Program-made: the position numbers and the translations under genes | Notes under the pieces: generated by a model | Told to the model about the DNA's origin: nothing | Seen by the model: the letters and a program-made list of their open reading frames with translations, nothing else | Database searches by the model: none | In this document: positions 53,348 to 61,825 of the stretch, in pieces | How the letters are laid out: every line of letters begins with the position of its first letter | How positions within the stretch are numbered: position 1 is the stretch's first letter | Source of the DNA: an uncultured Lachnospiraceae bacterium | GTDB taxonomy: Bacteria; Bacillota; Clostridia; Lachnospirales; Lachnospiraceae | DNA: 64,000 bases | Direction: 5' to 3' | NCBI GenBank assembly: GCA_910585005.1 | Contig: CAJUCN010000016.1 | Span: forward strand, 1 to 64,000

Positions 53348-54431
53348 CTTCTCCCACCTCCATCATCTTGATAAACCGGTCAAACAGATAGCCCGAATCC
53401 TGAGGCCCGGGACATGCTTCCGGATGGTACTGCACCGTAAAGATATTCTTCCCCACATAGGAAAGCCCTTCATTGGTTCCGTCATTGACATTCACAAAAG
53501 CTGGAACTGCCACATCAGGATCCAGCTTTTCCATATCTACCACATAGCCGTGGTTCTGGGAGGAAATATATACCTTTCCGGTCTTTAAATCTTTCACCGG
53601 GTGGTTGCCGCCCCGGTGCCCGTACTTCATCTTAAAGGTATCCGCCCCGGTTGCCAGGGCCATAAGCTGGTGTCCCAAACAGATTGCGAAAATCGGGATC
53701 TCGGTTTCATAAAGTTTCCGGATTTCCTGAATGACCCCCTCACATTCCTTGGGGTCGCCAGGGCCGTTACTTAACATGATCCCGTCCGGATTATCCGCCA
53801 AAATCTCTTCCGCCTTCGTAAACGCCGGGTATACCGTCACATCACATCCCCGCTTTACAAGGGATCTTGCTATATTTTCTTTGGACCCGAAATCCAAAAG
53901 CGCTACCCGCTTTCCTATTGCGTCCGCCTCACATGTTATCTCGTATTTATGGGAACAGGTTACTTTTTCTACCACATTTCCGGTGGTATATGCTCTAAGC
54001 TTTGGAAGAATTTCGTCCAGATGATAAGATTCGTCAGATGTGATCATGCCATTCATCGTTCCCTTCTTGCGAAGGAGTTTGGTAAGCGCCCTGGTATCAA
54101 TACCGGCAATACCGGGAATCCCCTGCTCCATCAAAAAGTCCTGAATGGTCATATCTGACCGGAAATTACTGGCCAAACGGGATAACTCCCTGACGATAAG
54201 CCCTGCCGGCCACGCCTGCTTCGACTCCATATCTTCCCTGCAGATACCATAATTGCCAATCAGGGGATAGGTCATACAAACCGCCTGCCCGGCGTACGAT
54301 GGATCTGTCAGCACTTCCAGGTATCCTGCCATGGAAGTATTAAAAACAATCTCACTGATCATTTCCTTATCGGCGCCGATGTGAATCCCTTCAAAAACAG
54401 TGCCGTCTTCCAAAATCAAAAAAGCCTTCAT
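53340..54431 (-). CDS. carA: Carbamoyl-phosphate synthase small subunit
   Basis: A 363-residue glutamine amidotransferase that feeds ammonia to CarB. The N-terminal domain begins KAFLILEDGTVFEGIHIGAD; the class I amidotransferase domain has the nucleophile Cys in IFAICLGHQLMALATGA (about 253) and the His/Glu pair in VQYHPEACPGPQDSGYLF. ATG 54431 is chosen because GGGAGGAACAGGGCAG precedes it. First gene of the operon behind a good promoter. I see no PyrR or arginine-repressor site that I can call. Confidence 0.96.
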   Translation of the reverse strand: MKAFLILEDGTVFEGIHIGADKEMISEIVFNTSMAGYLEVLTDPSYAGQAVCMTYPLIGNYGICREDMESKQAWPAGLIVRELSRLASNFRSDMTIQDFLMEQGIPGIAGIDTRALTKLLRKKGTMNGMITSDESYHLDEILPKLRAYTTGNVVEKVTCSHKYEITCEADAIGKRVALLDFGSKENIARSLVKRGCDVTVYPAFTKAEEILADNPDGIMLSNGPGDPKECEGVIQEIRKLYETEIPIFAICLGHQLMALATGADTFKMKYGHRGGNHPVKDLKTGKVYISSQNHGYVVDMEKLDPDVAVPAFVNVNDGTNEGLSYVGKNIFTVQYHPEACPGPQDSGYLFDRFIKMMEVGEDA

Positions 54432-54477
54432 CTGCCCTGTTCCTCCCTTTCTCATTTATCTTCACACAAATCGTTTA

Positions 54478-54506
54478 ATTATAGCACAAGGGAAATAAGG
54501 CTTCAA
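54478..54506 (-). promoter_or_regulatory. carA promoter
   Basis: On the minus strand TTGAAG (54501-54506), 17 bases, TATAAT (54478-54483). It is divergent from the vanR promoter, with about 90 bases between the two -10 boxes. Confidence 0.8.
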
Positions 54507-54591
54507 TAAAAAGTTTCCCTTTCGCAGTTCATCCGTGTCTTAAGAAAATATTTACTTTTTTTGTAAACAAAACTACAGTTTATTCCGTTAT

Positions 54592-54603
54592 ATCTGGTAT
54601 AAT
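54592..54603 (+). promoter_or_regulatory. vanR promoter (extended -10)
   Basis: TGGTATAAT, an extended -10 with TATAAT at 54598-54603; there is no good -35, suggesting need for an activator, possibly phosphorylated VanR itself. Confidence 0.5.
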
Positions 54604-54634
54604 GGTATTGCATTCAAATCAGACAAGGAGACCA

Positions 54635-55339
54635 ATGAACATGAGCGAAAAAATACTGGTAGTTGATGATGAAAAAGAGATCACCGATCTGATCTCCCTA
54701 TATCTTAGAAATGAAAATTACACCGTCCATTCCTTTTATGACTCCCTAAGAGCCTATGAGGCTGTACAAGAGGAGGATTTCGACCTTGTCATCCTGGACG
54801 TCATGATGCCGAAGATGGATGGGTTCATGCTCTGTCAAAAGATTCGTGAGCAGCACAACTACCCTATTATCATGCTCACCGCCAAAGAAGAAGAAATTGA
54901 CAAAATCACCGGACTGACCCTGGGTGCGGATGATTATATCACCAAGCCCTTCCGGCCTTTGGAACTTCTTGCCCGGGTAAAAGCCCAGCTTCGCCGGTAC
55001 AAGAAATACAACGCTGCCACCATCCAGGAGGATTCCCATATCATTACCCAGGGAGGGCTTATGCTCAACAGTCTGACCCACGAGTGTACTTTAGATGACG
55101 AACCACTTTCTTTGACTCCTACAGAATTTACGATCCTTTATGTTCTCTACCAAAAAAAAGGACAGGTCATCAGCGCGGAAGAACTCTTTCACGCTGTCTG
55201 GGGCGAAGAATATTTTAGTAAAAGCAACAACACCATCACCGTACATATACGGCATATACGGGAAAAGATGAACGACTCCTTTGAAGATCCCAAATATATC
55301 AAAACAGTCTGGGGGTGCGGATACAAAATTGAAGGTTAA
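54635..55339 (+). CDS. vanR: VanR-type response regulator
   Basis: A 234-residue OmpR-family regulator. The receiver has the acidic pair VVDDEKE, phospho-acceptor in LVILDVMMPKMDG (about residue 55) and Lys in YITKPF; the winged-helix DNA-binding domain follows (about 135-230, LTPTEFTILYVLYQKKGQ, VHIRHIREK). The N-terminus MSEKILVVDDEKEI matches VanR closely. ATG 54635 or ATG 54641 may be used; AAGGAG precedes both. It overlaps vanS and lies upstream of the D-Ala-D-Ser cluster, so it is the likely activator. Confidence 0.9.
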   Translation: MNMSEKILVVDDEKEITDLISLYLRNENYTVHSFYDSLRAYEAVQEEDFDLVILDVMMPKMDGFMLCQKIREQHNYPIIMLTAKEEEIDKITGLTLGADDYITKPFRPLELLARVKAQLRRYKKYNAATIQEDSHIITQGGLMLNSLTHECTLDDEPLSLTPTEFTILYVLYQKKGQVISAEELFHAVWGEEYFSKSNNTITVHIRHIREKMNDSFEDPKYIKTVWGCGYKIEG

Positions 55340-56474
55340 GGACAAAACAAAATTTATTATTTACCTTATGATCTTTCTTTTGCTTGCCATTGGCGTTGGG
55401 TACGGGATTTTCTATTTGTTTGACGTGGTTTTTAATGGCTCTGTGCTTGACTGGCTGGCAAAGAATTACTTTTATACAGAAACCCAGTTAGATTACCAGC
55501 ACAATGAGCTTACCTATCTCTACCGTCCCAACTGGCCTAAACTAAAAGGGCTTTTACTGACCTTGTTTTTTATTATGCTGATCATTTATGTGCTCACGGT
55601 TTATCTGGTATCCCACTACCACGGGCGCAAAATGGTACAAAGATCCATCTCCAAAACCAGCAACATGCTTCATACCTACATCCATCACGACCTTGATTCC
55701 GCAGATGTTTTCCCACCTGCCTATGCAGAAGTAGCCACACAGATTGTTCAGGTCAAATCTACCATGCAGCGGCATGAACAGGCCATCAAATATGAAACTG
55801 ACCGGAAAAACGACTTGATCACCTATCTGGCCCACGACCTGAAAACCCCCCTTACATCGGTGATCGGTTACCTGGATCTTCTGGAAGAGGCCTCCGATAT
55901 GCCTAAAGAACAGCAGGAAAAATACATCCATATCACTTTGGAAAAAGCGCTGCGGCTGGAAAAACTGATCAACGAATTCTTTGAGATCACGCGATACAAT
56001 CTGCAGCAGATCGTATTGGACAAAGAACCCTTAGACCTCTCTTTTATGCTGATGCAGCTAACGGATGAATTTTACCCCCTTCTTACCAGTCACGGCAATA
56101 CCATAGAACTACAGGCTGAAGAAGACCTTTCCGTGTTTGGGGATTCCGTAAAACTTGCCAGGGTCTTTAATAATATTTTAAAAAATGCTATCTCCTACAG
56201 TTATCCCAATTCCCCCATCAAGGTCTGGGCGGGCAAACGGGAAACGGATATTATTATCTGTTTTATGAACCAGGGGAAAACCATCCCCGTGGAAAAGCTG
56301 AATGCAATTTTTGAAAAATTTTTCCGCATGGATGAAGCCCGCAGCACCAACACCGGCGGCGCCGGTTTAGGACTTGCTATCGCGAAAGAAATTGTTACGC
56401 TCCACGGTGGCGCCATCAATGCCTCCAGTGAAAATGAACTGACTACCTTTACCGTAACATTACCTATTTATTAA
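55329..56474 (+). CDS. vanS: VanS-type sensor histidine kinase
   Basis: A 381-residue membrane kinase: two membrane helices (about 12-35 and 74-96) around a short outer loop (NYFYTETQLDYQHNELTYLY), then the histidine kinase domain with the phospho-acceptor ITYLAHDLKTPLTSVIGYLD and ATP-binding motifs (FNNILKNAISYS; GGAGLGLAIAKEIV). The loop would sense vancomycin or cell-wall change. TTG 55329 is the likely start, with GGGGGTG upstream; it overlaps the vanR stop by 11 bases. No closer ATG exists before the first membrane helix. Confidence 0.87.
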   Translation: MKVKDKTKFIIYLMIFLLLAIGVGYGIFYLFDVVFNGSVLDWLAKNYFYTETQLDYQHNELTYLYRPNWPKLKGLLLTLFFIMLIIYVLTVYLVSHYHGRKMVQRSISKTSNMLHTYIHHDLDSADVFPPAYAEVATQIVQVKSTMQRHEQAIKYETDRKNDLITYLAHDLKTPLTSVIGYLDLLEEASDMPKEQQEKYIHITLEKALRLEKLINEFFEITRYNLQQIVLDKEPLDLSFMLMQLTDEFYPLLTSHGNTIELQAEEDLSVFGDSVKLARVFNNILKNAISYSYPNSPIKVWAGKRETDIIICFMNQGKTIPVEKLNAIFEKFFRMDEARSTNTGGAGLGLAIAKEIVTLHGGAINASSENELTTFTVTLPIY

Positions 56475-56490
56475 CCATAAAATTAGCGAT

Positions 56491-56592
56491 TCCTTAATCA
56501 AATCTTAGGACTATTTCAATTACAAATTAAGCATATTTCTTCCTCCTTGGGGTAGTATCATGAATATACATAACTGCCTAAGGAGGTTTTAT
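56491..56592 (+). promoter_or_regulatory. Region upstream of vanG with a candidate VanR site
   Basis: A 119-base gap separates vanS and vanG. It holds CTTA repeated with an 11-base period (56493 and 56504, within TCCTTAATCAAATCTTAGGA), the spacing expected for direct-repeat OmpR-type boxes, then a possible -10 GGTAGTAT near 56550 and the ribosome site AAGGAGG. A separate VanR-controlled promoter here is plausible. Confidence 0.45.
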
Positions 56593-56593
56593 T

Positions 56594-57712
56594 ATGAAAA
56601 TATCACATATACAAAACACAAATCTGCCCAGGATTGCCGTTCTGTTTGGCGGAAATTCTTCAGAATACCAGGTTTCCCTCTCTTCCGGGTCATCTGTCCT
56701 TCACGCGATCAATAAGGAAAAATTTATGCCCGTCCCTATCGGCATCTCAAAAGAAGGACGCTGGTTTCTCTACACAGGGGATCCTGACTCCATTGCTGCC
56801 GACCGTTGGCAGGATTCCGAAAACTGTTTTCCTGTCTGTTTCTCCGCCGACCAATCCTCCCACGGATTTTTGATATCCATCCGGGATACGCAAGACGCCT
56901 TTCCGCGCCTGATCCCTTTATCGATCCAAGCTGTGATTCCGGTTCTCCATGGCAAAAACGGAGAAGACGGGACGGTCCAGGGACTTTTTGCCCTGCTTGG
57001 CATCCCTGTGATCGGCTGCGGCGTTTTAAGTTCTTCCCTTTGCATGGATAAAGAACGGGCACACCAGATTGCTGACAACCTTGGCATTCCGGTTCCTGCA
57101 TCTTTTGGCGTATACGCATCCACACCGGAGGCCACCCTTTATCAAATGGCCGAAAACTTAGGCTATCCTCTTTTTGTCAAACCAGTAAGGGCAGGTTCTT
57201 CCTTTGGCATTACCTGTGTCCAGCAAAAAGACCAGCTTCTTTCTGCCGTAAAGGAAGCTCTGATTTACGATTGCAGAGTGATTCTTGAAGAAAAGATCGA
57301 TGGGTTTGAAGTGGGATGTGCCATTATGGGCAGGAATTTTGAACCTGCCCATCAACTGACCATTGGAGAGGTAGATGAAATTGAATTGACGGACGGATTT
57401 TTTGATTACACAGAAAAATATACCTTAAAGACGTCAAAAATTCATGTCCCAGCACGAATCAGTAATCAAAAAGCAGAAGAGATCAAGGAAATGGCTGCCA
57501 AGATCTATCTGGCTCTGGATTGTGATTACTTTGCCCGGGTGGATTTATTCCTTACCCCTGAAGGCAAGATCTATTTTAATGAAGTCAACACCATTCCCGG
57601 CTTCACCTCGCACAGCAGGTTTCCCGGTATGATGAAAAGCAAGGGAATCGACTTCCCAGCCCTTGTTGACCGTTTGATAGAAATGGAGGTATCCGATGGC
57701 AATTTTAACTGA
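56594..57712 (+). CDS. vanG: D-alanine--D-serine ligase, VanG/VanL type
   Basis: A 372-residue ATP-grasp ligase of the D-Ala-D-X family. It has the N-terminal nucleotide loop AVLFGGNSSEYQVSLSSGS, the ATP-grasp lid LGYPLFVKPVRAGSSFGI and the metal/active-site segment VDLFLTPEGKIYFNEVNTIP. The segment EKYTLKTSKIHVPARI belongs to the omega-loop region that separates D-Ala-D-Ser/D-Lac ligases from ordinary Ddl. The neighbours vanXY and vanT halves argue for D-Ser. It would make D-Ala-D-Ser, lowering vancomycin affinity. Strong ribosome site AAGGAGG. Confidence 0.88.
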   Translation: MKISHIQNTNLPRIAVLFGGNSSEYQVSLSSGSSVLHAINKEKFMPVPIGISKEGRWFLYTGDPDSIAADRWQDSENCFPVCFSADQSSHGFLISIRDTQDAFPRLIPLSIQAVIPVLHGKNGEDGTVQGLFALLGIPVIGCGVLSSSLCMDKERAHQIADNLGIPVPASFGVYASTPEATLYQMAENLGYPLFVKPVRAGSSFGITCVQQKDQLLSAVKEALIYDCRVILEEKIDGFEVGCAIMGRNFEPAHQLTIGEVDEIELTDGFFDYTEKYTLKTSKIHVPARISNQKAEEIKEMAAKIYLALDCDYFARVDLFLTPEGKIYFNEVNTIPGFTSHSRFPGMMKSKGIDFPALVDRLIEMEVSDGNFN

Positions 57713-58574
57713 TAGACCCTCTACCGTTTTTGCAGCACAAACTGTTTATGAACATTTATCCTTTACCCCAAAAGACACAGTCTGTGGAAACCTGGTTCTG
57801 GTCAACCGCCAGCACCCCATTAAAAATGACCCTCCTTCCCATGATCTGATCGATATCAATAACCAGCAACACGATCTCCTTGTGCCCCACCAAGGCAGCT
57901 TTGTCAATCTGCTCTCCCATCTGGCACATCCTGTGGAAGAGGTTCCTTTACAAAAACAAGCGGCTACCATGCTCTTTTCCCTGATTAAAAAATCAGGCTC
58001 TGCCGGAACACTTACTGCTGTCAGCGGTTATCGTTCCTACCAAGAGCAGCTTACTGTCTGGAATGAGACCGTTTCCAAAGAAGGGGCTTCTTTTGCGGAA
58101 AAATATGTGGCCTATCCTGGCTGTAGTGAACACCAGACCGGTCTTGCCATTGACCTTGCCGGCACCGCCCCTTCCATCGACTATATCTGCCCTGATCTGC
58201 CAAGAATCGGCGCCATTTCCACTTTTTGCCGTCTTGCCCCGCAATTTGGTTTTATTCTCCGTTACCCGGAAGGGAAGGAAGAGGTTACACAAATAGGGTA
58301 TGAACCATGGCATTTCCGGTATGTGGGATTTCCTCATTCCATAATCATGACCGACCGGAAAATGGTTCTGGAAGAATATCTGGAAATGCTGGAAACCGAA
58401 ACATCACCGCTAAAACCCTTTACTTATACGCAAGACGGCGCACACATAGACATTATCCATTTGTCCATGAAAAACCGCCAAACGGTGGATATTGACTTTT
58501 CGGATGTCCTTCCCCATACCATATCAGGCACAAATAAATCCGGCATCGTTATTACCCGGTTCCGCAGGCGCTAA
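57696..58574 (+). CDS. vanXY: VanXY-type D,D-dipeptidase/D,D-carboxypeptidase
   Basis: A 292-residue zinc peptidase of the VanY/VanXY family that removes D-Ala-D-Ala dipeptides and pentapeptide ends. Zinc ligands are His146 and Asp153 (SEHQTGLAIDL) and His206; the catalytic Glu203 is in YEPWHFRYVG. It lacks a signal peptide or membrane helix, so it is cytoplasmic as VanXY. It carries a C-terminal extension (about 220-292) beyond the catalytic core. It overlaps vanG by 17 bases; start after GGAGGTATCCG. Confidence 0.87.
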   Translation: MAILTDRPSTVFAAQTVYEHLSFTPKDTVCGNLVLVNRQHPIKNDPPSHDLIDINNQQHDLLVPHQGSFVNLLSHLAHPVEEVPLQKQAATMLFSLIKKSGSAGTLTAVSGYRSYQEQLTVWNETVSKEGASFAEKYVAYPGCSEHQTGLAIDLAGTAPSIDYICPDLPRIGAISTFCRLAPQFGFILRYPEGKEEVTQIGYEPWHFRYVGFPHSIIMTDRKMVLEEYLEMLETETSPLKPFTYTQDGAHIDIIHLSMKNRQTVDIDFSDVLPHTISGTNKSGIVITRFRRR

Positions 58575-58619
58575 GCAGACAATAATTTTTCATCTCTGCC
58601 TGACATATATAATATAGAA

Positions 58620-58642
58620 GAAACAACATATTTTGTTGTTTC
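58620..58642 (+). repeat. Hairpin between vanXY and vanTm
   Basis: GAAACAACA (58620-58628) pairs perfectly with TGTTGTTTC (58634-58642) in the 95-base gap. There is no T-run after it, so it is an mRNA processing or stability hairpin or an inverted-repeat operator rather than a terminator. Confidence 0.5.
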
Positions 58643-58669
58643 CCATGTAACCAGATTGGAGGATCCCAG

Positions 58670-59740
58670 ATGAACAACTATAAAGTAAAAGGCCGTCCGT
58701 CAAAGCAAACCGCAATTGACCCTTTCCGCATGGTGGCTGCCTTTTTGATCGTAGCGATACACACAGCGCCCCTTTCTTCTTTTAGTAAAACAGCGGATTT
58801 TCTCTTTTCTTACTGCTTCGCCCGGATTGCCGTCCCATTTTTCCTGATGGTCACCGGCTATTTTGTTTTGGCGCCGCTTATTGTAAAAAAAGGCTCCTCC
58901 ACAAACCCGCAGACGAATTCTTCCTCCTACAAAGTTTTTTGGAAAGGTGTGAAAAAAACAGCTCTGTTATATCTTGCTGCCACAATCCTTTATCTTCCTG
59001 TCAATATTTATTCCGGAAAACTTCCTTCCCTTAAGGATTTGTTCAAAACCCTTATTTTTGACGGCACCTTTTACCACCTATGGTATCTGCCTGCCGCTTT
59101 ACTTGGAATGCTGCTGCTCTTCCTTCTTTCCCAAAAATGCAGTTCCCTGGCTATGTTGATCCTCTGTGGCGCTCTTTACTTCCTTGGTGTTTGTGGGGAT
59201 AGCTGGTATGGCCTTGCTTCGCAATTGCCGCCAATACGATCCTTTTATGATATTTTGTTTGGAATCAGTTCCTACACCCGGAACGGGATCTTCTATGCAC
59301 CCCTTTTCCTTCTGATGGGTGCACTGATTTCCCGAAGCCAGGTTCGTAAACGTTTTGATTTTGTGATGATCTCTATGATAGGGACATTCTGTTCTCTGCT
59401 TCTAATGCTGGGAGAAGGTTTTCTTACTTATACCATGGAGTGGCAGCGTCACAACAGCATGTACTTCTCCCTGATTCCGTGCATGTTTTTCTTATTCCGG
59501 CTCCTCCTTTGCCTGCCAGGCAAGAGCAGTAAACCTGTGCGTGACGCTACTTTGCTGATCTACTTACTGCATCCATTGGTGATTATACTGATCCGGGGAT
59601 TTGCAAAACTGACCCACTTATCCGCTTATTTAGTGGAAAACAGCCTGCTCCATTACCTGGCTGTTTGCGTGGGAAGCGCTGCCGTAGCGTTTATCTTATC
59701 CCTTTTTATACAAAAGCTCCCCAAAAGACGGCTTCCGTAA
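58670..59740 (+). CDS. vanTm: VanT membrane (acyltransferase-3) domain, encoded as a separate gene
   Basis: A 356-residue membrane protein of the acyltransferase-3 fold with about ten helices (first DPFRMVAAFLIVAIHTAPLS). In VanT serine racemases this domain imports L-Ser and is fused to the racemase; here it stands alone, as in VanL-type clusters (VanTm). Start after GGAGGATCCCAG. It ends with TAA at 59738-59740, and the racemase follows 36 bases later in the same reading frame without another stop. Confidence 0.85.
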   Translation: MNNYKVKGRPSKQTAIDPFRMVAAFLIVAIHTAPLSSFSKTADFLFSYCFARIAVPFFLMVTGYFVLAPLIVKKGSSTNPQTNSSSYKVFWKGVKKTALLYLAATILYLPVNIYSGKLPSLKDLFKTLIFDGTFYHLWYLPAALLGMLLLFLLSQKCSSLAMLILCGALYFLGVCGDSWYGLASQLPPIRSFYDILFGISSYTRNGIFYAPLFLLMGALISRSQVRKRFDFVMISMIGTFCSLLLMLGEGFLTYTMEWQRHNSMYFSLIPCMFFLFRLLLCLPGKSSKPVRDATLLIYLLHPLVIILIRGFAKLTHLSAYLVENSLLHYLAVCVGSAAVAFILSLFIQKLPKRRLP

Positions 59741-59776
59741 CAGTATTACTATCCTCCATCAAAAAAGGACACAACT

Positions 59777-60925
59777 ATGTATCAAAAATCACGCGCATGG
59801 GCTGAACTGAATATGGACAACCTTTCCCATAATGTGGAGCAGATGAAATCCTATCTTGCCAAAAATTGCCGCCTCATGCCTGCTGTCAAGGCAAACGCTT
59901 ACGGGCATGGGATACTTCCCATTGCAAAAGCTTTAAACAAACTGGGAATCTACGATTTTTGCGTTGCCGCCGCCTCAGAAGGTGTGACGTTACGAAAAGC
60001 AGGTATTGAAGGTCAGATTCTGGTGCTGGGATATACCCATCCGCAAGCCTTTCCCTTACTTTCACAATACGACCTGACACAGACCGTAGTGGATGTCCCC
60101 TATGCCAAATCACTTGCATCTTACGGTCAAAAGCTTAAGGTACACATTAGCGTGGATACCGGCATGAGACGTCTCGGCGTGCGGAGCGAACATCTCTCCT
60201 CTATCCTTTCTTTCTGGGAATATCCAAACCTGTCCATTACCGGCTTATATTCCCACCTGTGTGTAGCGGACAGTCTTTCTCCTATAGATATCCAGTTCAC
60301 ACTGATGCAGTTCCAGCGTTTTGACGCTATCATAAATGCTCTCCGCCAAAAAGGGATCAGCGGATTTGCCACCCATATCCAAAGCAGTTATGGATTTTTA
60401 AATTACCCGGAATTCCATTACGATTATATCCGTCCCGGCATTGCTCTTTACGGCTGTAACAGCCTTCCCTCTGACCAGACAAGACTGGATCTTTCCCTGC
60501 GCCCGGTTCTTTCCCTGAAAGCAAGGCTTGGGAGCGTCAGACCGCTGCTTCCCGGGGAAAGCGCAGGATACGGGCTTACTTACACTGCTGCCTGTCCCAT
60601 GATCATTGGAACCGCATCCATTGGATATGCGGACGGGATCCCCCGCTCTCTTTCCGGCAAAGGTTCCGCCCTAATAAGGGGCAGACGTGCGCCTATCATT
60701 GGACGGATCTGCATGGATCAGCTTCTCCTTGACATAACGGGAATTCCCGGCGCTGCCCCTATGGACGAAGTGGTTTTCATTGGCGCTTCCTCTTTTACGC
60801 AAAACGGCCAGCCCTTCTCAGATGAAATCCGTGCGGAAGAACTGGCCTTGCAAAGTCAAACGATCAGTAATGAAATTTTAAGTTGTCTGGGGGAGCGGCT
60901 GGAACGGATTGAAAGCACCCGGTAA
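59777..60925 (+). CDS. vanTr: VanT racemase domain (serine/alanine racemase), encoded as a separate gene
   Basis: A 382-residue PLP enzyme of the alanine racemase fold that makes D-Ser. The PLP lysine is Lys38 in PAVKANAYGHG; the second catalytic Tyr is in ESAGYGLTYTA; GRICMDQLLLDITG and YADGIPRSLSGKG complete the active site. Housekeeping alanine racemases look similar, but linkage to vanTm, vanG and vanXY makes a serine racemase role most likely. A weak ribosome site (AAAAAAGGAC) precedes ATG 59777. It ends 2 bases before the MerR stop on the opposite strand. Confidence 0.87.
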   Translation: MYQKSRAWAELNMDNLSHNVEQMKSYLAKNCRLMPAVKANAYGHGILPIAKALNKLGIYDFCVAAASEGVTLRKAGIEGQILVLGYTHPQAFPLLSQYDLTQTVVDVPYAKSLASYGQKLKVHISVDTGMRRLGVRSEHLSSILSFWEYPNLSITGLYSHLCVADSLSPIDIQFTLMQFQRFDAIINALRQKGISGFATHIQSSYGFLNYPEFHYDYIRPGIALYGCNSLPSDQTRLDLSLRPVLSLKARLGSVRPLLPGESAGYGLTYTAACPMIIGTASIGYADGIPRSLSGKGSALIRGRRAPIIGRICMDQLLLDITGIPGAAPMDEVVFIGASSFTQNGQPFSDEIRAEELALQSQTISNEILSCLGERLERIESTR

Positions 60926-60927
60926 CC

Positions 60928-61764
60928 TTATTTCGCCTTAAAGATCCATACCAATATCGGAACCAGGCACGCTGCCACCCAAAGGCTAAGCCCAATGCTG
61001 CGCCCTGTGGCAAAGCCGCTGATGATAATAAACACAAGCAGGGCAGCCCCCAGCGCATTGACGCTTACCAACCGGAGCAGCCTCCTTTTCCAATTTGAAA
61101 TTTTAGTATCCATTATCTCCTCAGGATGAATCATTGTGCAGTACACCACTGCCCCAAAACGCCCGATCACACGTTCCGCCGTGTATTCCACATTGTTAAT
61201 CGTAAATTCCGGATACATCCCTTCTTTGGTAATATAAATATGCAGGTCATTTTCATCCGCATAGGCAAGGAGCGCCTCCGTAAACTCCTTGGAGTTCATC
61301 ACCATAGTATCTGGCCGGAAGGTAAACGACCTTACCTTCTCCTCCTTAATAATCTGTTTGCAATCATTGATAATCGACATAAAAAGACCTCCCTTCTTTT
61401 CCATCTCATCCATTTCTGAAAGCACCCTGTCTACATCCAATGTATCCAATTCCGCATCGCATAATCTCTCACAAATATCGATACAGGATTCCAGCTCGCT
61501 CTTTTTCCGAATCAGATCTTCTAAATGCATTTGCATTGCAGACCCAATTGGAATCTCCTCTGACAAGACCTGATGGATCTCTTCTAACGACATATCCAGC
61601 CTCCGCAGCATCTTGATCATCTGGAGGGTTCTAAGATCTTCCTGGGTGTACTCCCGGTAATTGTTTAAGGAATTCCTTTTCGGGTGAAGCAGACCTTTCT
61701 TTTCATAAAAACGGATATTCTGTTTGGTGACTCCTGTCTTATTTTCCAGTTCATTGATGTTCAC
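60928..61764 (-). CDS. Membrane-anchored MerR family regulator
   Basis: A 278-residue protein. The N-terminal MerR domain (1-75) has KTGVTKQNIRFYEKKGLLHP and the dimerisation coil to about 120; a central globular domain follows (about 125-215), and the C-terminus carries two hydrophobic segments (LVSVNALGAALLVFIIISGF and LSLWVAACLVPILVWIF), so the regulator is tied to the membrane. The start is a GTG at 61764 with GGAGAAAGG upstream. Its promoter has the 19-base spacer typical of MerR control, pointing to autoregulation. Ligand unknown. Confidence 0.82.
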   Translation of the reverse strand: MNINELENKTGVTKQNIRFYEKKGLLHPKRNSLNNYREYTQEDLRTLQMIKMLRRLDMSLEEIHQVLSEEIPIGSAMQMHLEDLIRKKSELESCIDICERLCDAELDTLDVDRVLSEMDEMEKKGGLFMSIINDCKQIIKEEKVRSFTFRPDTMVMNSKEFTEALLAYADENDLHIYITKEGMYPEFTINNVEYTAERVIGRFGAVVYCTMIHPEEIMDTKISNWKRRLLRLVSVNALGAALLVFIIISGFATGRSIGLSLWVAACLVPILVWIFKAK

Positions 61765-61794
61765 AGCAGCCTTTCTCCTTTCTTTGATGACTAC

Positions 61795-61825
61795 AATATA
61801 CAGGTTATAGTAAGTATAATGTCAA
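61795..61825 (-). promoter_or_regulatory. MerR-type promoter with 19-bp spacer
   Basis: On the minus strand TTGACA (61820-61825) and TATATT (61795-61800) are separated by exactly 19 bases, and the spacer contains TATAC...GTATA arms. MerR proteins twist such over-long promoters into activity. It lies 31 bases upstream of the merR GTG. Confidence 0.75.

Noticed and set aside
56736..57135. Two minus-strand frames antisense to vanG
   Set aside because: Low-complexity Arg/Gly-rich translations, no ribosome sites, fully inside vanG.
58620..58642. Terminator between vanXY and vanTm
   Set aside because: The hairpin is perfect but has no following T-run and lies inside an apparent operon.
61684..61818. 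Longer N-terminus for the broken TetR gene
   Set aside because: It would lie antisense within merR and across its promoter; TetR similarity begins only after 61819.
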